Made by a program: the position numbers and the translations under genes. Positions 7,023 through 13,315 of a DNA stretch of 15,347 nt are shown here, piece after piece. The stretch lies in NCBI GenBank assembly GCA_021777365.1, contig JAJYDP010000035.1, forward strand, positions 1-15,347, read 5' to 3'. Each line of letters begins with the position of its first letter. Within the stretch, counting starts at the first letter, position 1. Under the pieces are notes generated by a model. That model was not told where the DNA came from, did no database searches, and saw only the letters and a program-made list of their open reading frames with translations. The DNA is from Chloroflexota bacterium. Its GTDB lineage: Bacteria > Chloroflexota > Limnocylindria > Limnocylindrales > CSP1-4.

Positions 7023-7264
7023 TCTCGCCGCAGGCCGTCGAGCTCGCCCGCCGGGTACACGTCGGTGAGCGCCCCGGCAAAGCGTGCAACCGGGTCAACG
7101 TCGCGCACAAGCACGACTTCCCCCGGGCCGCGCACCTCCGCCCGCAGACGATCGCCGGTGCGGATGCCCGCCGCCTCGAGCGCGTCGTGCGGGATCGTCA
7201 CCTGGTGCTTGTCACTTACGCGCGTGTAGCCGCGCTGGCGCTTGACCTTTACTCGCTGATCCAT
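7013..7264 (-). CDS. vapB: AbrB/SpoVT-type antitoxin (VapB-like)
   Basis: This 83-residue protein carries a swapped-hairpin AbrB domain at about residues 6-52 (YTRVSDKHQVTIPHDALEAA, then GIRTGDRLRAEVRGPGEVVL). A C-terminal toxin-binding tail follows (DPVARFAGALTDVYPAGELD). It should bind DNA as a dimer, repress the operon and block the PIN toxin it overlaps. The start is ATG at 7264; a TTG two codons upstream is possible. TAATCT (complement of 7271-7276) ends 6 nt before the ATG and no Shine-Dalgarno is visible, again suggesting a leaderless transcript. Confidence 0.88.
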   Translation of the reverse strand: MDQRVKVKRQRGYTRVSDKHQVTIPHDALEAAGIRTGDRLRAEVRGPGEVVLVRDVDPVARFAGALTDVYPAGELDGLRREWT

Positions 7265-7270
7265 GAGCAA

Positions 7271-7276
7271 AGATTA
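7271..7276 (-). promoter_or_regulatory. Putative -10 box, leaderless start of the AbrB-type antitoxin
   Basis: On the minus strand TAATCT lies 6 nt before the antitoxin ATG. Spacing and sequence match the TANNNT boxes before the genes at 4552 and 14493. Confidence 0.45.
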
Positions 7277-7331
7277 CCGCCGCCGGCTTCCGTCGCGCAA
7301 CGACGAAGGGGGCAGGCAGTGCCGCGGACGG

Positions 7332-7367
7332 TCCGGTTTGTCGGGTCGAGCCCTCTCGCCCCGACCA
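7332..7367 (+). repeat. tRNA-Pro-3'-end-like repeat, copy 3
   Basis: This 36-base stretch is identical to copy 4 (8646-8681). It ends in the invariant 16-mer (7352-7367) and is preceded by GTCGGGTCGAGC, a shortened T-arm. GTCGGG (7340-7345) can pair with CCCGAC (7360-7365). The bases just after the CCA (AGACTCG and onward) also resemble those after copy 2, so copies 2 and 3 share their downstream side while copies 3 and 4 share their upstream side. Confidence 0.62.
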
Positions 7368-7441
7368 TAGACTCGAACCTCGAAGCCGGAATCGAGACGG
7401 ACGATCCGGTTGCGGCGGTGCGGGCTTGCTTCCTCTCGAAG

Positions 7442-7495
7442 GAGATCAGGTCGACGGGCACTGGGAGATCGAACCCCCGTCTCCGTGAGCACGCG
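7442..7495 (-). pseudogene. Remnant of a vapC 3' end
   Basis: The 30 bases at 7442-7471 match the 3' part of the intact AbrB-paired vapC (6622-6651) at 29 of 30 positions and encode LPVPVDLIS on the minus strand. Just upstream, RVLTETG matches RVVTTDAEW of the intact toxin but in a shifted frame. Everything before that, including the catalytic residues, is gone. The remnant lies 75 nt past repeat copy 3, as the intact vapC lies 134 nt past copy 2, so it looks like the scar of a second, related module. Confidence 0.7.
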
Positions 7496-7546
7496 CGGCG
7501 GCTGTGGTAGGCTGTGGTCCACGTGGAAGACTGTGGAGGTCCATCC

Positions 7547-7780
7547 ATGGCCAAGGCAAACCTGACACTCCAGTTGGACGAGGACGTGATCCGGCGCGCG
7601 CGGGTCGTAGCCGCGAAGCGCGGGACTTCGGTGAGCGCGCTCGTCGCCCGCGAGCTGGATGGACTCGTGGAGCAGGATGCACGGTACGAGGAGGCCCAGC
7701 GCCGCGCCGAGGCGCTACTGGCAGATGCGGTCGCCCGCGGAGGCCGGTCCTGGCGACGCGACGAGCTCCACGACCGATAG
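7547..7780 (+). CDS. vapB: Ribbon-helix-helix antitoxin (CopG/DUF6364-like, VapB-type)
   Basis: This 77-residue protein begins with a ribbon-helix-helix DNA-binding fold: strand NLTLQLDEDV, helix IRRARVVAAKRG and helix SVSALVARELDGLV. A short charged tail follows (DARYEEAQRRAEALLADAVA, ending RRDELHDR). It should dimerise, repress its own promoter and neutralise the PIN protein that starts 6 nt after its stop. The start is ATG at 7547, with GGAGGT (7535-7540) 6 nt upstream. A TAGGCT at 7508-7513 is a possible -10 box. Unlike the other two antitoxins here it has a normal leader. Confidence 0.86.
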   Translation: MAKANLTLQLDEDVIRRARVVAAKRGTSVSALVARELDGLVEQDARYEEAQRRAEALLADAVARGGRSWRRDELHDR

Positions 7781-7786
7781 CACCCC

Positions 7787-8212
7787 ATGGTCGCCGGTGA
7801 GCTGACGTTCGTTGACACCAATGTGCTCGTCTACGCCCACGACCGCTCGGAGGTCAGCAGGCAGCCGGTCGCTCGGGGTCTGCTCGAGGAGCTCTGGGCG
7901 AACCAGACAGGGGTGCTCAGCACCCAGATCCTGCAGGAGTTCTATGTCGTCGCGACGCGGAAGTTCGACCCACCGCTGAGTCGTCGCGCGGCTCGCGAGA
8001 TCGTCGCCCTCTATGGCACCTGGCCGCTCGTGCAGATCGACCTGCCGCTCATCCTGATGGCGTCGGAGCTCGAGGAGCGGCACAAGCTGTCGTTCTGGGA
8101 TGCTCTCGTCGTCGAGGCCGCGCGACGCGCGGGTGCAGCTCGCCTCGTAACGGAAGACCTGCAGGACGAGCGCACGATCGGCGGCGTCAGGATCGAGAAC
8201 CCGTTCGGCTGA
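7787..8212 (+). CDS. vapC: VapC-type toxin, PIN-domain ribonuclease (RHH-paired)
   Basis: This 141-residue PIN toxin has the acidic residues D10 (FVDTNVLVYAHD), E51 (STQILQEFYVVATRK), D105 (LSFWDALVVEAA) and the E123-D124 pair (LVTEDLQD). The LQEFY and SFWDALV motifs place it in the subgroup usually paired with ribbon-helix-helix antitoxins, which agrees with its upstream neighbour. It is full length and looks active. A MazF gene with a damaged antitoxin follows about 40-70 nt downstream on the same strand. Confidence 0.9.
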   Translation: MVAGELTFVDTNVLVYAHDRSEVSRQPVARGLLEELWANQTGVLSTQILQEFYVVATRKFDPPLSRRAAREIVALYGTWPLVQIDLPLILMASELEERHKLSFWDALVVEAARRAGAARLVTEDLQDERTIGGVRIENPFG

Positions 8213-8253
8213 CAGTCGGCGCGGGAGGCCCCTCTTGCTGGGCGGGGGCTGGC

Positions 8254-8298
8254 GAGCTCTACAGCGCGGCGCTCCGCGAGTACGTGGCGCGCCACGCC
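8254..8298 (+). pseudogene. Remnant of a MazE-type antitoxin fused in frame to MazF
   Basis: Directly before the MazF body, in the same frame, reads ELYSAALREYVARHAPDE. This is the second helix and following linker of ribbon-helix-helix MazE antitoxins, which typically run SRSELYAxALREYLARH and then DEV-T-LN. The first strand and helix, the start codon and the whole toxin-binding tail are missing, and the text switches at DEV to the MazF motif EVWWADL. A deletion between two EV-coding sites would explain it. The identification rests on memory of the family, not on a search. Confidence 0.6.
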
Positions 8299-8634
8299 CC
8301 CGACGAGGTCTGGTGGGCCGACCTCGGCGAGCCCGTCGGGTCCGAGCCCGGCTTCCGGCGCCCGGTCGTGGTGGTGCAGGGCGACGCCTTCAACGCGAGC
8401 GCGCTTCGGACCGTCGTCTGCGTCGTGCTCACGAGCAACGTCAAGTGGGCCGAGGCACCCGGGAACGTGCTCCTGCCCGCCCGCGCAAGCGGCCTCCCGA
8501 AGCCGTCCGTGGCCAACGTATCCCAGCTCATCACGCTCGATCGGGGCGCGCTCACCGAGCGCGCCGGCCGCCTGTCTGCTTCCAACCTGGAGCTCGTTCT
8601 CGCCGGGATCGACGTGGTGCTCGGCCGGGGGTGA
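8284..8634 (+). CDS. mazF: MazF/PemK-family endoribonuclease toxin, antitoxin lost
   Basis: The MazF fold is complete: EVWWADLGEP, then GFRRPVVVVQ with the conserved arginine, then VVCVVLTSN with the conserved Thr/Ser, then GNVLLPARASGLPKPSVANVSQLITLDR and the C-terminal helix LELVLAGIDVVLG. MazF enzymes cut single-stranded RNA at short motifs. The normal start seems to have been lost with the antitoxin. The nearest usable codon is GTG at 8284, inside the MazE remnant, with only a weak upstream ribosome site; the frame is open further back but without ATG. A toxin with no antitoxin should be silent, inactive or neutralised in trans. Confidence 0.82.
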   Translation: MARHAPDEVWWADLGEPVGSEPGFRRPVVVVQGDAFNASALRTVVCVVLTSNVKWAEAPGNVLLPARASGLPKPSVANVSQLITLDRGALTERAGRLSASNLELVLAGIDVVLGRG

Positions 8635-8910
8635 ACGCGGGGACATCCGGTTTGTCGGGTCGAGCCCTCTCGCCCCGACCAAACCGACCTCACCAAGCAT
8701 TGTCGCCCGTCGTGGTCGGGAACACCCGGGCCCGCAGTCGATGGCGAGCGTCGCTGTCGGCCGCAGGTCGAGCACGCCACCCTATCCGAGTAGGGACGCG
8801 CACGACGCTGCGCCGTGGGTCGGCGGCCGCCCGCGTGGGGTGGGGCCCAGATGGCTCTTTCGAGCGCACGCGGCTTCCCCTACCGTCGGTGCAGCCGTTT
8901 CGGGGGTGCG
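8635..8910. other. Intergenic stretch after the toxin island
   Basis: It contains repeat copy 4 near its left end. I see no gene in the rest. It should contain the promoter of the three-gene cluster that starts at 8911, but no clear -35/-10 pair stands out. Confidence 0.4.
8646..8685 (+). repeat. tRNA-Pro-3'-end-like repeat, copy 4, in a hairpin
   Basis: Bases 8646-8681 are identical to copy 3 and end in the invariant 16-mer (8666-8681). Here the flank extends the pairing: GGTTT-GTCGGG (8649-8659) pairs with CCCGAC-C-AAACC (8674-8685), 11 base pairs with one bulged C and a 14-nt loop. It follows the mazF stop by a few bases, so it may act as a terminator as well as being an integration scar. 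It marks the right end of the toxin-antitoxin stretch. Confidence 0.62.
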
Positions 8911-9237
8911 ATGACGGTGCAGCGGGTGACGGGGACGCCCGGGTCCGGCCGGAGCGATGCCTCGGACCGCTTGTTCGTCCGGCGGGTGGCAGACGCCGCG
9001 GAGGTGGGCGCTTCGTCGAGGTTGCCCGCCGCGCTGCTCGCGTACGCCGCCGCAGTCGCGCTGCTCACGCTGGTGCCACCGTTCCTGAAGGTGTCCGTCG
9101 GGCCGCCGCGGGCATTCACCCTCCGGGAGGCGACCGATCTCCTGACGCCCCTCGTCGCCACGCCGCTTGCATGGCTCGTGTTCGACCTCGAGGGTGGGAC
9201 GTTGCCCGGGTTCTGCGACGTCGGTCTGGTGCAGTAG
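8911..9237 (+). CDS. Small membrane protein of unknown function
   Basis: This is a 108-residue protein. After a polar, basic N-terminal region (about 1-45) comes one strong hydrophobic helix (LPAALLAYAAAVALLTLVPP, about 44-63). A short loop (FTLREATDLL) and a second, weaker helix (TPLVATPLAWLVFDLEGG) follow. Both ends probably face the same side. The start is ATG at 8911 with a weak GGGGGTG upstream; in-frame extensions look like noncoding sequence. It is the first gene of a plus-strand cluster, 28 nt before the next. I do not recognise a named family. Confidence 0.65.
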   Translation: MTVQRVTGTPGSGRSDASDRLFVRRVADAAEVGASSRLPAALLAYAAAVALLTLVPPFLKVSVGPPRAFTLREATDLLTPLVATPLAWLVFDLEGGTLPGFCDVGLVQ

Positions 9238-9265
9238 GGCCGGGGACCGACCGCAGGAGGCGCGC

Positions 9266-9487
9266 ATGCGCGGGAAACATGTCGGGCGCGATCGGCCTCG
9301 GGGAGGTCCGTCCGCCGAGCAGGTCGGAGATGAGAACGCGATCGACATCGTCGCGTGGATCGCCGCGCTCAGCGCGCTGGCGTTCGTCGTGGCGGCGGTG
9401 GGCCCGTTCTTCCACCCCTGGTGGCCCGGCGAGATGGGGCGGGCCATCGCGCATTGGGCCCGGTCAGCGATGGAGCGCCAGTCATGA
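9266..9487 (+). CDS. Short single-pass membrane protein
   Basis: This is a 73-residue protein with a charged N-terminus, one transmembrane helix (DIVAWIAALSALAFVVAAVG, about 31-50) and a short tail rich in aromatic residues (FFHPWWPGEM). AGGAGG lies 5 nt before the ATG at 9266. Its stop overlaps the next gene's start (ATGA, 9484-9487), so it is translationally coupled to the secreted propeller protein and may anchor or help export it. That role is only inferred from the coupling. Confidence 0.72.
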   Translation: MRGKHVGRDRPRGGPSAEQVGDENAIDIVAWIAALSALAFVVAAVGPFFHPWWPGEMGRAIAHWARSAMERQS

Positions 9488-11085
9488 CGGGCACGTTGCT
9501 GGTGCTGGGAGTCGCGCTGGCCTTGCTCTTGCCGTCGCCGGCGGTGGCGGGAACGCTTGCCGTCGTCGACAACGCGAGCCCCGGCGTGTCTCCGGAGACC
9601 GCGCAGGATTCATCCACCGTGCCCGCGCCCATTCCGGGCACGAGCGCCACGACGCCCTACGCGGGCGGCACGACGATTGCCTGGACGGCGCAGAACGTGC
9701 CCGTCGTGAACGGCCCCTACCCGCCCTATCCCGATGGCTTCTTCGGCGGCTCCCTGGATGGAGTGGCCATCGGACCCCAGGGCCTCGTGGCAGTTGGGAG
9801 TGACTACGGCATCCTCTCGAAGCCTGGGTACGGCAGCGCGGTGAGCTGGGTCTCCACCGATGGCGGTGCGACCTGGACCGAGCACCCCATCGGCGCTGGG
9901 GACCCCGGGTTCACCGCCCTCGTCGCGCACGGGGGCGTGTTCGTGGCGAGCAGCCTCGCCGGCGGATTCTGGTACTCGCCCGACGGGGCGAACTGGACGC
10001 GCGCGACGAGCGGCCCCACGAACACCGGTGGCATCTCCGACCCGCGCCGCGTCGCCCTCGCGCCCGGCCTGGGTGGCTTCGTGGGGATCGTCTGGGCGGG
10101 AGGCTCCACGCAGGCGTGGAACTCGAGCGACGGCACGGTGTGGAGCGCGGCGCCCGTACAGTCGTCCCTGGAGGGCTTCTACCCGCAGAGTCTCGCGGCG
10201 AGCGGGGAGCAGGCGGTGGCCGTCGGTGCCTCCGGGTCGTCCGGGCGCCTCCTCGTCTCGAGCGACGGCTTGCACTGGTCGCGGGTCGCGCTCCCGGCCG
10301 GCATGGACGCCTCCCGTGCCAGTGTCAGCGTTGCAGGAGGCCACTTTCTGGTCATCGCGCCGTACTCGGACGCGACCCACTACGGCACCGCAGTGTGGTC
10401 GTCCCTCGATGGGTCGAGCTGGGAGCGGACCTCGTTCCTGACCGCCCGTACCGGATCCGCCGACCGCGTCAGCAACGTCGTGCCGTTCGGCGCGGGCTGG
10501 ATCGCCGCCGGCTGGGCGCCCAACGGCGCGGACGACTGCACGCCGATCGTCTGGACCACGCCCGACCTCGTCCACTGGGCGCGCGCCGCGCTCCCCTCGA
10601 CGCCATGGCCCGGAACCTGCGAGCAGCCGGTACGGATCGCCGCCAGCGGGGGACGGGCGATCGCCGCGGGTTCGGCCTGGGACATGGTCTCCACCAGCCC
10701 GGCCGCATGGATCGGAACGCTCGTCTCCCCGCCCCAGCCACAGCTTGCGCTCCACCAGGCGTCGGCGGCGGGTGTGACGCCGAGCGGGCCCTTCACGCTC
10801 TCGACCAAGGTCGTTCGTGCGGGCCGGTACATGACGATCAGGATCGCGACCAGCCCGGCGCTCGCCGGCGCGCACGTCGGCATCTGGATCGCCATGAAGG
10901 GGTCCGACGGACGCTGGTCCGCGTTCTCGCCGCACACCGGGCGGATCGGCGACGCCCAGGGCGTTGTCACCTACTACTACCGCGCGCAGTCGGCGGCCTG
11001 GCTCTCCTTCCAGGCGCACATCGCCGCCGATGCCACCCATCCGGCCGCAGTGTCGAACGCCGTGCAGGCACGCTGGGTGTCGTAG
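9484..11085 (+). CDS. Secreted Asp-box (BNR/sialidase-type) beta-propeller protein
   Basis: This is a 533-residue exported protein. Residues 1-22 are a signal peptide (MTGTLLVLGVALALLLPS then PAVAG). Six Asp-box-like repeats follow at about 124 (STDGGATW), 165 (SPDGANW), 214 (SSDGTVW), 259 (SSDGLHW), 307 (SLDGSSW) and 359 (TPDLVHW), spaced about 40-52 residues apart, as expected for a multi-bladed propeller. From about 430 a separate C-terminal beta domain begins (FTLSTKVVRAGRYMTIRIAT, ending VQARWVS), probably Ig-like. The conserved arginine triad of true sialidases is not evident, so a binding or structural role is more likely than glycosidase activity. The start overlaps the preceding membrane protein's stop, with GGAG about 8 nt upstream. 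Confidence 0.82.
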   Translation: MTGTLLVLGVALALLLPSPAVAGTLAVVDNASPGVSPETAQDSSTVPAPIPGTSATTPYAGGTTIAWTAQNVPVVNGPYPPYPDGFFGGSLDGVAIGPQGLVAVGSDYGILSKPGYGSAVSWVSTDGGATWTEHPIGAGDPGFTALVAHGGVFVASSLAGGFWYSPDGANWTRATSGPTNTGGISDPRRVALAPGLGGFVGIVWAGGSTQAWNSSDGTVWSAAPVQSSLEGFYPQSLAASGEQAVAVGASGSSGRLLVSSDGLHWSRVALPAGMDASRASVSVAGGHFLVIAPYSDATHYGTAVWSSLDGSSWERTSFLTARTGSADRVSNVVPFGAGWIAAGWAPNGADDCTPIVWTTPDLVHWARAALPSTPWPGTCEQPVRIAASGGRAIAAGSAWDMVSTSPAAWIGTLVSPPQPQLALHQASAAGVTPSGPFTLSTKVVRAGRYMTIRIATSPALAGAHVGIWIAMKGSDGRWSAFSPHTGRIGDAQGVVTYYYRAQSAAWLSFQAHIAADATHPAAVSNAVQARWVS

Positions 11086-11242
11086 GCCCATCGCCGGGAG
11101 ACCGGGCCGCGTCTCGGTGAGAACGCGTCGCGTCCGGCACCCGCACGGTAGGCGTCGTGCCAGGGGGTGATCAGGCGCGTCTCGAGAGCCCGCCGGCGCC
11201 CGGAACGATCGCCGCGCCGACGGGGAGTGGCCGGGACATGGC

Positions 11243-11692
11243 TCATCGGGGGACGATGCTCGATCCCGGGCGCCCGGCCAGTCGGTCGGCCGCGTACCAG
11301 CCCAGCGCCCCGCCGGCCGCCCCGACGACGAGCGGCACGCCGATCCAGAGCGGCGCCTCCAGGAGCAGGCTCTGTGGGGTCTCTCCCCCGCCACCCGACC
11401 ACGCGGGGTTCCAGAGGAGCGCCATGAGAACCGCGTAGCCGAGCAGGACCGAGACGATCATCGCGACGCCCGCCAATGCGCCGCGCCGGGGGCCGCGCGT
11501 CCGATCGCCGAGGCGGACGAGCGCGCCAGAGCCGGCGCACAGCAACAGGCCGAGCAGCATCTGCGGCGGCGCAACATCCATGAAGCCGGTCCCGAGGCGC
11601 ACCGCCACCTGCGCGGCCAAGCCGAGCATCCAACCGCCGGCAAGCAGCACGACCAGCGCGCCACGCTGGGCATGGAAACGGTCGCTTGACAT
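11243..11692 (-). CDS. Four-helix integral membrane protein of unknown function
   Basis: This 149-residue protein has four predicted transmembrane helices, at about 12-32 (LVVLLAGGWMLGLAAQVAV), 43-61 (PQMLLGLLLCAGSGALV), 72-95 (LAGVAMIVSVLLGYAVLMAL) and 112-134 (LWIGVPLVVGAAGGALGWYA). A basic loop RLGDRTRGPRR separates helices two and three and should be cytoplasmic. The start is ATG at 11692, preceded by a G-rich stretch; the open frame extends 32 codons upstream but looks noncoding. It lies 189 nt downstream of the hydrolase on the same strand. I do not recognise the family. Confidence 0.72.
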   Translation of the reverse strand: MSSDRFHAQRGALVVLLAGGWMLGLAAQVAVRLGTGFMDVAPPQMLLGLLLCAGSGALVRLGDRTRGPRRGALAGVAMIVSVLLGYAVLMALLWNPAWSGGGGETPQSLLLEAPLWIGVPLVVGAAGGALGWYAADRLAGRPGSSIVPR

Positions 11693-11881
11693 CGCCCCGA
11701 CCCCCCCCTGGCGCCGATTGTCAGAGCCCGTCGTCCTCCCGCCAAGAGTCCTTTGACCCGCCCGGCGCGCGGCAGGCCAGGATGGCATCGAGAGGGTGCG
11801 GGAATGCCCCCGAAGGGCCGCGTCTCGCGGAAGTGCCCGGGCGCGAACGCGGGCTCGTCCTCGGTGTGGTGTTCCGATCCA

Positions 11882-13315
11882 CTACGGGCACACACGCCCC
11901 GATGCAGGCGCCTCCAGGCGGAGCAGGTATGCCTCCGCGACGGCGTTGATACATGTGTCGCCCCGTCCGAGGCTGCCGTGACCGTTGCCGTCGCGCGTGA
12001 CGAGCACACCCGGGGCGAGCTGGTGCGAGAGCGACACGCCCCACCGGTAGGGCGTCGCGGCATCGCCGGTTGCCGCGAACACCAGGACGGATGGCGCACC
12101 CTTCGCGTGGACCGGCCCGGGCACGCGCTGGGACGGCACCGGCCAGAAGGCGCAGGGAAGCCCCGAATAGGCAGCGAGCCCGGCGAAATCGGGCGCCGTC
12201 GCGCGCAGCCGGTCGGCCAGCTTCGCGTACCACTCGGAGTCCCGCGGGAGGGGCCAGTCGATGCAGGAAACGGCCATGTTCGCGTTCATCAGACTGCTGA
12301 TGCCCGCTGCCATGTTCGCGAACAGCGCTACGTCCCCGTGGCGTGCGTCGTCGAGGGCCAGCGCGAGCTCCTTCCACGCGCCCGCCTGGAGCAGCACCAG
12401 GACGCCGTTCCAGGCCTGCCCGGCCGAGACGCCGTCGATCGGGGCGTCGGCGAAACGAGCCATGAGGGCATCGAACGCGTGCCGCGTCCCGCCGTCTGAC
12501 CAGAACGCGCACGTCCAGTCGGCCGCGCACGACGCCAGGAAGAGGTCGAGCTGGTGCTGCAGGGCGGCCGCTCGATCGCCCGCCTCGGTGGCGGCGTCGA
12601 GGGCCGGGTCGAACGGGGCGTCGAGGATCATCGCCCGGACCCGCGTGGGAAACCGCTCCGCATACAGCGCGCCGATGAGCGCGCCGTACGAGATCCCCAC
12701 GTACGTGAGCTTTGGCTCGCCGAGCGCCGCGCGGATCTGCTCGAGGTCTCTTGCGACGTTCTCCGTACCCACGAAGGGGAGCAGCTCGCCGCTCTCCGTT
12801 TGGCATGCGGCATCGAACTCCCTGGCCGTGGCGATCCATTCCGCTCGTTCGGAGGCATTCCGTGGATATGGCTGACCGGGCTGCGGGAAGGTGCCCAGAC
12901 ACCGGATCTGGGGGCTGCTCATCCCGATGCCGCGTGGATCGAAGCTCACGATGTCGAAGCGCGCGCGCATCGCGGCCGTGAAGAGCGTGTCCGCGCCAAA
13001 GCGGATCGCGTCGATGCCTGAAATGCCCGGGCCTCCGGGGTTGAAGACGATCGAGCCGATGCGATGCGCAGGATCGGTGGCCGGGAGCCGGGCCAGCGCG
13101 ATCGTCAGCTGGGGGCCTGCCGCCCGCGCGTAGTCGCGGGGCACCTTGAGACTGGTCATCTCCAGTCCGTTGGTGCCTGTCAGCCACCGAAGGGCCGGGG
13201 TCGCCTGAGACTGCTGCGGCGCAACAGTTGTGGCCGGCGGGGCTGACGGCGTGCCGGCGCATCCGGCGAGCACGGTGATCGCCGCGAGGATTGCGAGCAT
13301 CTTGCTCAGGGACAC
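11882..13315 (-). CDS. Lipoprotein alpha/beta hydrolase, tripeptidyl-aminopeptidase (SlpD/SlpE) type
   Basis: This is a 477-residue exported hydrolase anchored by lipid. A signal peptide ends in the lipobox LAGC (Cys19). The oxyanion segment FNPGGPG lies at about 91-97, the nucleophile Ser209 in GISYG, the acid Asp418 in ATGDAATPYRWG and the base His446 in GNGHGSLG: a complete catalytic triad. The C-terminal CINAVAEAYL resembles the TAP-like domain that follows the last catalytic residues in the family. Relatives remove tripeptides from secreted proteins; the true substrate is not known. The start is GTG at 13315, giving a normal short signal peptide with a GGGGGCG upstream; ATG at 13372 would add 19 arginine-rich residues and cannot be excluded. 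Confidence 0.88.
   Translation of the reverse strand: MSLSKMLAILAAITVLAGCAGTPSAPPATTVAPQQSQATPALRWLTGTNGLEMTSLKVPRDYARAAGPQLTIALARLPATDPAHRIGSIVFNPGGPGISGIDAIRFGADTLFTAAMRARFDIVSFDPRGIGMSSPQIRCLGTFPQPGQPYPRNASERAEWIATAREFDAACQTESGELLPFVGTENVARDLEQIRAALGEPKLTYVGISYGALIGALYAERFPTRVRAMILDAPFDPALDAATEAGDRAAALQHQLDLFLASCAADWTCAFWSDGGTRHAFDALMARFADAPIDGVSAGQAWNGVLVLLQAGAWKELALALDDARHGDVALFANMAAGISSLMNANMAVSCIDWPLPRDSEWYAKLADRLRATAPDFAGLAAYSGLPCAFWPVPSQRVPGPVHAKGAPSVLVFAATGDAATPYRWGVSLSHQLAPGVLVTRDGNGHGSLGRGDTCINAVAEAYLLRLEAPASGRVCP

Noticed and set aside
5334..7229. A 631-codon plus-strand frame through the reductase fragment, repeat copy 2 and the AbrB-VapC pair
   Set aside because: It crosses real coding sequence in the wrong frame on both strands and has an extreme Arg content.
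7332..8685. Integron attC sites around the toxin modules
   Set aside because: The hairpins lack GTTRRRY/RYYYAAC core sites, no integron integrase is present, and the tRNA-Pro likeness explains the sequence better.
2989..8685. A CRISPR array
   Set aside because: The four repeats are 0.9-3.4 kb apart with genes between them, not regularly spaced by short spacers, and no cas gene is present.
9610..11394. A 594-codon minus-strand open frame over the propeller gene
   Set aside because: The plus strand has a signal peptide, six Asp-box motifs and a coupled start. The minus frame is Arg/Gly/Pro-rich with no motif.
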